Part shown: one piece after another, positions 61,294 to 64,000 of the stretch
Layout: the number at the start of each line of letters is the position of its first letter
How positions within the stretch are numbered: position 1 is the stretch's first letter
From: Fodinibacter sp038210185
GTDB taxonomy: Bacteria > Actinomycetota > Actinomycetes > Actinomycetales > Dermatophilaceae
Direction of reading: 5' to 3'
DNA: 64,000 bases
Assembly (NCBI GenBank): GCA_038210185.1
Contig: JBBQWX010000003.1
Coordinates: 6,520 to 70,519 of the forward strand
The notes under the pieces: model-generated
What the model was told of the DNA's origin: nothing
Seen by the model: the letters and a program-made list of their open reading frames with translations, nothing else
Databases searched by the model: none
Translations under genes and position numbers: made by a program

Positions 61294-62999
61294 CGCACCA
61301 CCGCGCGCAGCCCTGCCGCGACGGCGGACAGGCGCTGCGCCTGGTCGGCGGGCGCGGCGACCTCGGCCAGCGCCGCGGCATACCGCTCGCGCTCGGCGGA
61401 GTACAGCTCGTCGGCGAGCTCGAGGAGGCGCTTGCGCGCCTTGGTCGCCATGTCGCGCACCGCCTGGTCGCCGAAGATCGCCTCCAGCACGCGCTGGGCC
61501 AGCAGCGCGGTACCGCCGGCGATGCCGACCTCGGCGCCGATCAGCCCCCCCGTGCTGCTGAAGGCGACGAGCATGAGGAACAGCCCGATGGCGTTCAGGC
61601 CGTACGCGGCGACGCGGGCGTTGGTGCGCCGGCCCTGTCCCTCGGTGCGCACCAGGTCGAGCACGTCCCCCTGCCAGTCACGCACCAGCCGCTCGATGTC
61701 GGGCCGCAGCCCCGGTGCCGGCTTGGCGAGCTCGGGGTGGGCGGTGAGGATCTGGCTGCCGCCGGGCAGGCGACGCCAGGCACGGGCGGTCTCGGACGCC
61801 GCGGTCTCGGCGTTGGACAGCAGCAGGGCCGCGACCCCGGTCTGCAGTGCCTCGCCGAGACCCTCGGCGGGGGGCGGGTTGCCCTTGATGGCGGCGGTGA
61901 TCTTGTCGCGCCACTTCGAGATCGTCGACTCCACCTGACGGAAGAACTCCCCGGTGCCGACGAACTCCTGCCAGCGGGCGAGCACCTCACCACGCAGGAG
62001 CGTGCCGTCGGTCATGCCGTGGTCGACCCGACGGTGGGCCTCACTGAAGGACTCCTCCACCACCTTGCACAAGGAGACCGTGGCGTCGTGCTGGTCGCGG
62101 CTGGCCACGACCAGCTCCGCGGTGCGGCCGGACAGCGAGTCGACGGCGCCACGAAGCGTCTGACCGACGACGATCGAGCGGGCCCGGGAGTCGCTGGCCA
62201 GGGCCTGCAGCCAGGAGCGGAGCCGCTCCACGGCATCCGCGGGCAGCCGGCCCTCGGCGTCGAGCGCCGTCTCCGGCACGGTGAAGATCGGTGCCGTCGG
62301 CAGCCCCTGCTCGCGCAGCATCCCGGCGAGGTGCGGGCGGATCTCGGCCACGGCATCCGGGGGGATGCGGTCGAGCACGATGGCGACGGAGGTGCCACGG
62401 TCGGCGGCGGTGCGCAAGAGGTCCCAGGGCACGGCATCCGCGTATCGGGCCGCGGTGGTGACGAAGAGCCAGAGGTCGGCGGCAGAGAGCAGCTGGGTGG
62501 CGATGGCCCGGTTGGCGGAGACCACCGAGTCGATGTCGGGGGCGTCGAGCAGGGCCATGCCGGCCGGCAGCGTCGAGGACTCGACCAGCCGCACCGTGCC
62601 CGCCTGGCTCTCCCCGGTGTCCTGACCGGTTGTTCGCGCCAGCCCGGGGAGGATGCGCGTGTCGGCGAACCAGCGCCGGTCGTCGGGGTGATGGACCAGC
62701 ACCGGGGACGTGGTCGTCGGGCGCAGCACACCTGAACGGCTCACCTGCGCACCGACGACCGAGTTGACCAGGGTCGACTTGCCGGCGCCGGTGGAGCCGC
62801 CCACCACCGCGAGGAGCGGGGCGTCGATGGCGCGCAGCCGCGGCAGCACGTAGTCGTCGAGCTGCTGGAGGAGCTGACGCCGGGACGCCTCCGCCGGGGC
62901 GCGACTGGTGACGTCGAGCGGTAGCCGTGCCCCCTCGACGGCGTCTCGCAGACCCTCGACCGTGGAGACCAGTGCCTCCACGTCCCCGACCACCGTCAC
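61290..62999 (-). CDS. Dynamin-family GTPase
   Basis: A 569-residue protein. P-loop GGSTGAGKST, G3-like LLDAPDIDS and a candidate G4 in VAIVLDRIPP. Long helical middle and two hydrophobic stretches (NAIGLFLMLVAFSSTGGLIGAEVGIAGGTALL) near the C-terminus. It likely works with the GTPase encoded next. A TAGGCT box six bases before the GTG start shows a leaderless transcript. The two genes form one operon of tandem GTPases, seen widely in Actinobacteria; their role is unclear. Confidence 0.82.
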   Translation of the reverse strand: MTVVGDVEALVSTVEGLRDAVEGARLPLDVTSRAPAEASRRQLLQQLDDYVLPRLRAIDAPLLAVVGGSTGAGKSTLVNSVVGAQVSRSGVLRPTTTSPVLVHHPDDRRWFADTRILPGLARTTGQDTGESQAGTVRLVESSTLPAGMALLDAPDIDSVVSANRAIATQLLSAADLWLFVTTAARYADAVPWDLLRTAADRGTSVAIVLDRIPPDAVAEIRPHLAGMLREQGLPTAPIFTVPETALDAEGRLPADAVERLRSWLQALASDSRARSIVVGQTLRGAVDSLSGRTAELVVASRDQHDATVSLCKVVEESFSEAHRRVDHGMTDGTLLRGEVLARWQEFVGTGEFFRQVESTISKWRDKITAAIKGNPPPAEGLGEALQTGVAALLLSNAETAASETARAWRRLPGGSQILTAHPELAKPAPGLRPDIERLVRDWQGDVLDLVRTEGQGRRTNARVAAYGLNAIGLFLMLVAFSSTGGLIGAEVGIAGGTALLAQRVLEAIFGDQAVRDMATKARKRLLELADELYSAERERYAAALAEVAAPADQAQRLSAVAAGLRAVVR

Positions 63000-63005
63000 G
63001 GCGCC

Positions 63006-63011
63006 AGCCTA
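63006..63011 (-). promoter_or_regulatory. Leaderless promoter -10 box of the GTPase operon (TAGGCT)
   Basis: On the minus strand TAGGCT is six bases before the GTG at 62999. Confidence 0.45.
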
Positions 63012-63065
63012 ACGACACCGCACCGGGGACGGGCCATTGCGGGGGCGCGGCGGATGATGTCCACC

Positions 63066-63635
63066 ATGCGACTGTTCGTGAGCGTCGACCCGCCAGAGGA
63101 TGCCGTGGAGCACCTGGACGACTTCCTGTCCGTGCGCCGGTCGTCGGGGCCCGAGCTGCGGTGGTCGTCGCCGCCCCAGTGGCACGTGACGCTGGCATTC
63201 ATGGGGTCTGCCCCCGAGCGGGTCGTCGAGGAGGTCATCGAGGGGGTCGCCTCGTCCGGTGGGCGGGCTGCCGCTGTGGAGCTGTCGGTGGCGGGCGGTG
63301 GGTGCTTCCCGGACGTCGCGCGGGCGAAGGTGCTCTGGGCGGGGGTCTCCGGCGGCGCGGGCGAGCTGGCGCGGTTGGACCGGGTGGCACAGGGCGTGCG
63401 CTCGGCCTGCTCGACGGCGGGGGCCTCGCCGGTGGGTGGCGCGTTCGTCCCCCACCTGACGCTGGGACGGTTCGGCCGCGCGGAGGACGCGACCCGGTGG
63501 GTGCGGGTGCTGCAGACGTATGCCGGCCCACCGTGGGTCGCGTCGCACGTCACCGTCGTCGCGTCGCACCTGCCGCGCGAGGGTGGCCACCGCCCCCGGC
63601 ACGAGGTGCTGGCGCGGCTGCCCCTCGGCGGATGA
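63066..63635 (+). CDS. thpR: RNA 2',3'-cyclic phosphodiesterase (ThpR/LigT)
   Basis: A 189-residue 2H phosphoesterase. The paired H-x-T-x motifs are WHVTLAF near residue 40 and PHLTLGR near 130. It opens 2',3'-cyclic phosphates of RNA ends. The ATG at 63066 is chosen over 63054 because the family begins MRLFVSVDPP; a GATGAT box about seven bases before it may be a leaderless -10. Confidence 0.9.
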   Translation: MRLFVSVDPPEDAVEHLDDFLSVRRSSGPELRWSSPPQWHVTLAFMGSAPERVVEEVIEGVASSGGRAAAVELSVAGGGCFPDVARAKVLWAGVSGGAGELARLDRVAQGVRSACSTAGASPVGGAFVPHLTLGRFGRAEDATRWVRVLQTYAGPPWVASHVTVVASHLPREGGHRPRHEVLARLPLGG

Positions 63636-63679
63636 CCCCACGCACCTACACTGGCGGCGGCATCCCCGCCGGATGCCGT

Positions 63680-63753
63680 GCCCCCGTAGCTCAGCCGGAT
63701 AGAGCAAGAGCCTTCTAATCTCGAGGTCGCAGGTTCGAGTCCTGCCGGGGGCG
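63680..63753 (+). tRNA. tRNA-Arg (anticodon TCT) with a mismatched anticodon stem
   Basis: Acceptor GCCCCCG with CGGGGGC, D arm GCTC..GAGC, loop CTTCTAA, T arm GCAGG-TTCGAGT-CCTGC. The anticodon stem is AGAGC/TCTCG: only the three inner pairs fit, with A27-G43 and C31-U39 mismatches. CCA is not encoded. The over-represented 10-mer GGATGCCGTG ends at its first base. Confidence 0.85.
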
Positions 63754-63763
63754 CACCTCGCTA

Positions 63764-63802
63764 AACGGCCATCTACCTGCGGAAACGTGGTAGATGGCCG
63801 TT
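63764..63802 (+). terminator. Hairpin just downstream of tRNA-Arg
   Basis: A perfect 13-bp stem AACGGCCATCTAC with its complement at 63790-63802, 13-base loop, ten bases after the tRNA. It should end the tRNA transcript. Confidence 0.65.
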
Positions 63803-63920
63803 CGCCGTGATCGCCCCGATGTGATCCGTGTGTTGTCCGTCTCCCGCACGGCCAATAGAACGGCCCCCGCGACGCGGTCAACGTCCGAGGGCCAGACGAC
63901 AGAACCTCGGGAGGTTCATC
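63803..63920. other. Lower-GC interval after the tRNA
   Basis: Clearly less G+C rich than the rest of the window and with no coding signal I can support. It may be regulatory DNA of an integrated element. Confidence 0.4.
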
Positions 63921-64000
63921 GTGAGAAACAGCGTACCTATCCCCCTCGTGGATGCACAGACCTACGGCTCACCACTTGAGGGCCCCGTAGGGGTCGCCCT
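63921..64000 (+). CDS. Unknown gene, 3'-truncated by the window end
   Basis: From GTG 63921, with GGGAGG eight bases upstream, 26 codons are visible (VRNSVPIPLVDAQTYGSPL...). Codons are atypical for the window (GTA, CCT, ATC, GCA, CTT), so it may belong to a mobile element integrated at the tRNA-Arg. No family is recognised. Confidence 0.45.
   Translation, partial: MRNSVPIPLVDAQTYGSPLEGPVGVA

Overview
The window is chromosomal DNA from a very high-GC actinobacterium (roughly 70-73% GC by eye). Gene content points to the Micrococcales, most likely Intrasporangiaceae: a mycothiol-type DsbA/nitroreductase, paired ClpP1/ClpP2 with ClpX, a DUF4916 NUDIX-like protein, the trehalose operon treXYZ, and many leaderless genes with a TAnnnT box 6-7 nt before an ATG/GTG. 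The family assignment is inference; no 16S rRNA gene is present.

Layout. 1-6.5 kb: end of an ECF vitamin-transporter S subunit, a DUF4916 protein, a YCII protein, a PlsC-like acyltransferase, valyl-tRNA synthetase and a C39-peptidase-like protein. 6.5-14 kb: the proteostasis block clpX, clpP2-clpP1 and tig, with two candidate ClgR operators, interrupted by a SHOCT membrane protein and a divergent LacI-regulator/MFS pair around a 28-bp palindrome. 14-16.6 kb: a DUF389 membrane protein, tRNA-Gly, tRNA-Pro and an AbiEi/endonuclease-type gene bracketed by copies of a hairpin repeat. 16.5-23.6 kb: trmB, a SpoIIE-type phosphatase, rpiB, a DsbA-like protein, then pepN-mscS-globin as one overlapping operon. 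23.6-32.2 kb: alpha-glucosidase, GDPD, MFS pump, thioesterase, a serine hydrolase, an alpha/beta hydrolase and a GNAT protein. 32.3-35.4 kb: a two-component operon whose kinase gene is frameshifted, and a DUF1801 gene that is also frameshifted. 35.5-41.9 kb: a RecQ-like helicase with a phosphoribosyltransferase-like tail, a lipoprotein polysaccharide deacetylase, the divergent yczE/yczR pair and tesB. 41.9-48.4 kb: treX-treY-treZ, which makes trehalose from glycogen. 48.7-57 kb: an SDR, a YhhN protein, acyl-CoA dehydrogenase with a divergent TetR regulator, a methyltransferase/epimerase/glycosyltransferase cluster, and a GntR-ABC transporter operon. 57-63.7 kb: ettA, a second-type ssb, a pair of membrane GTPases, thpR and tRNA-Arg. 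After the tRNA-Arg the base composition drops and a partial gene begins, suggesting the edge of an integrated element.

The most unusual signal is not a gene. The 10-mer GGATGCCGTG occurs at 15 places on either strand, with 9 further copies ending in C. It lies in coding DNA on both sense and antisense strands and as inverted pairs that form intergenic terminators. This is the distribution of DNA-uptake-type sequences in other phyla. Several convergent gene ends also carry palindromic or tandem hairpin repeats of different families.
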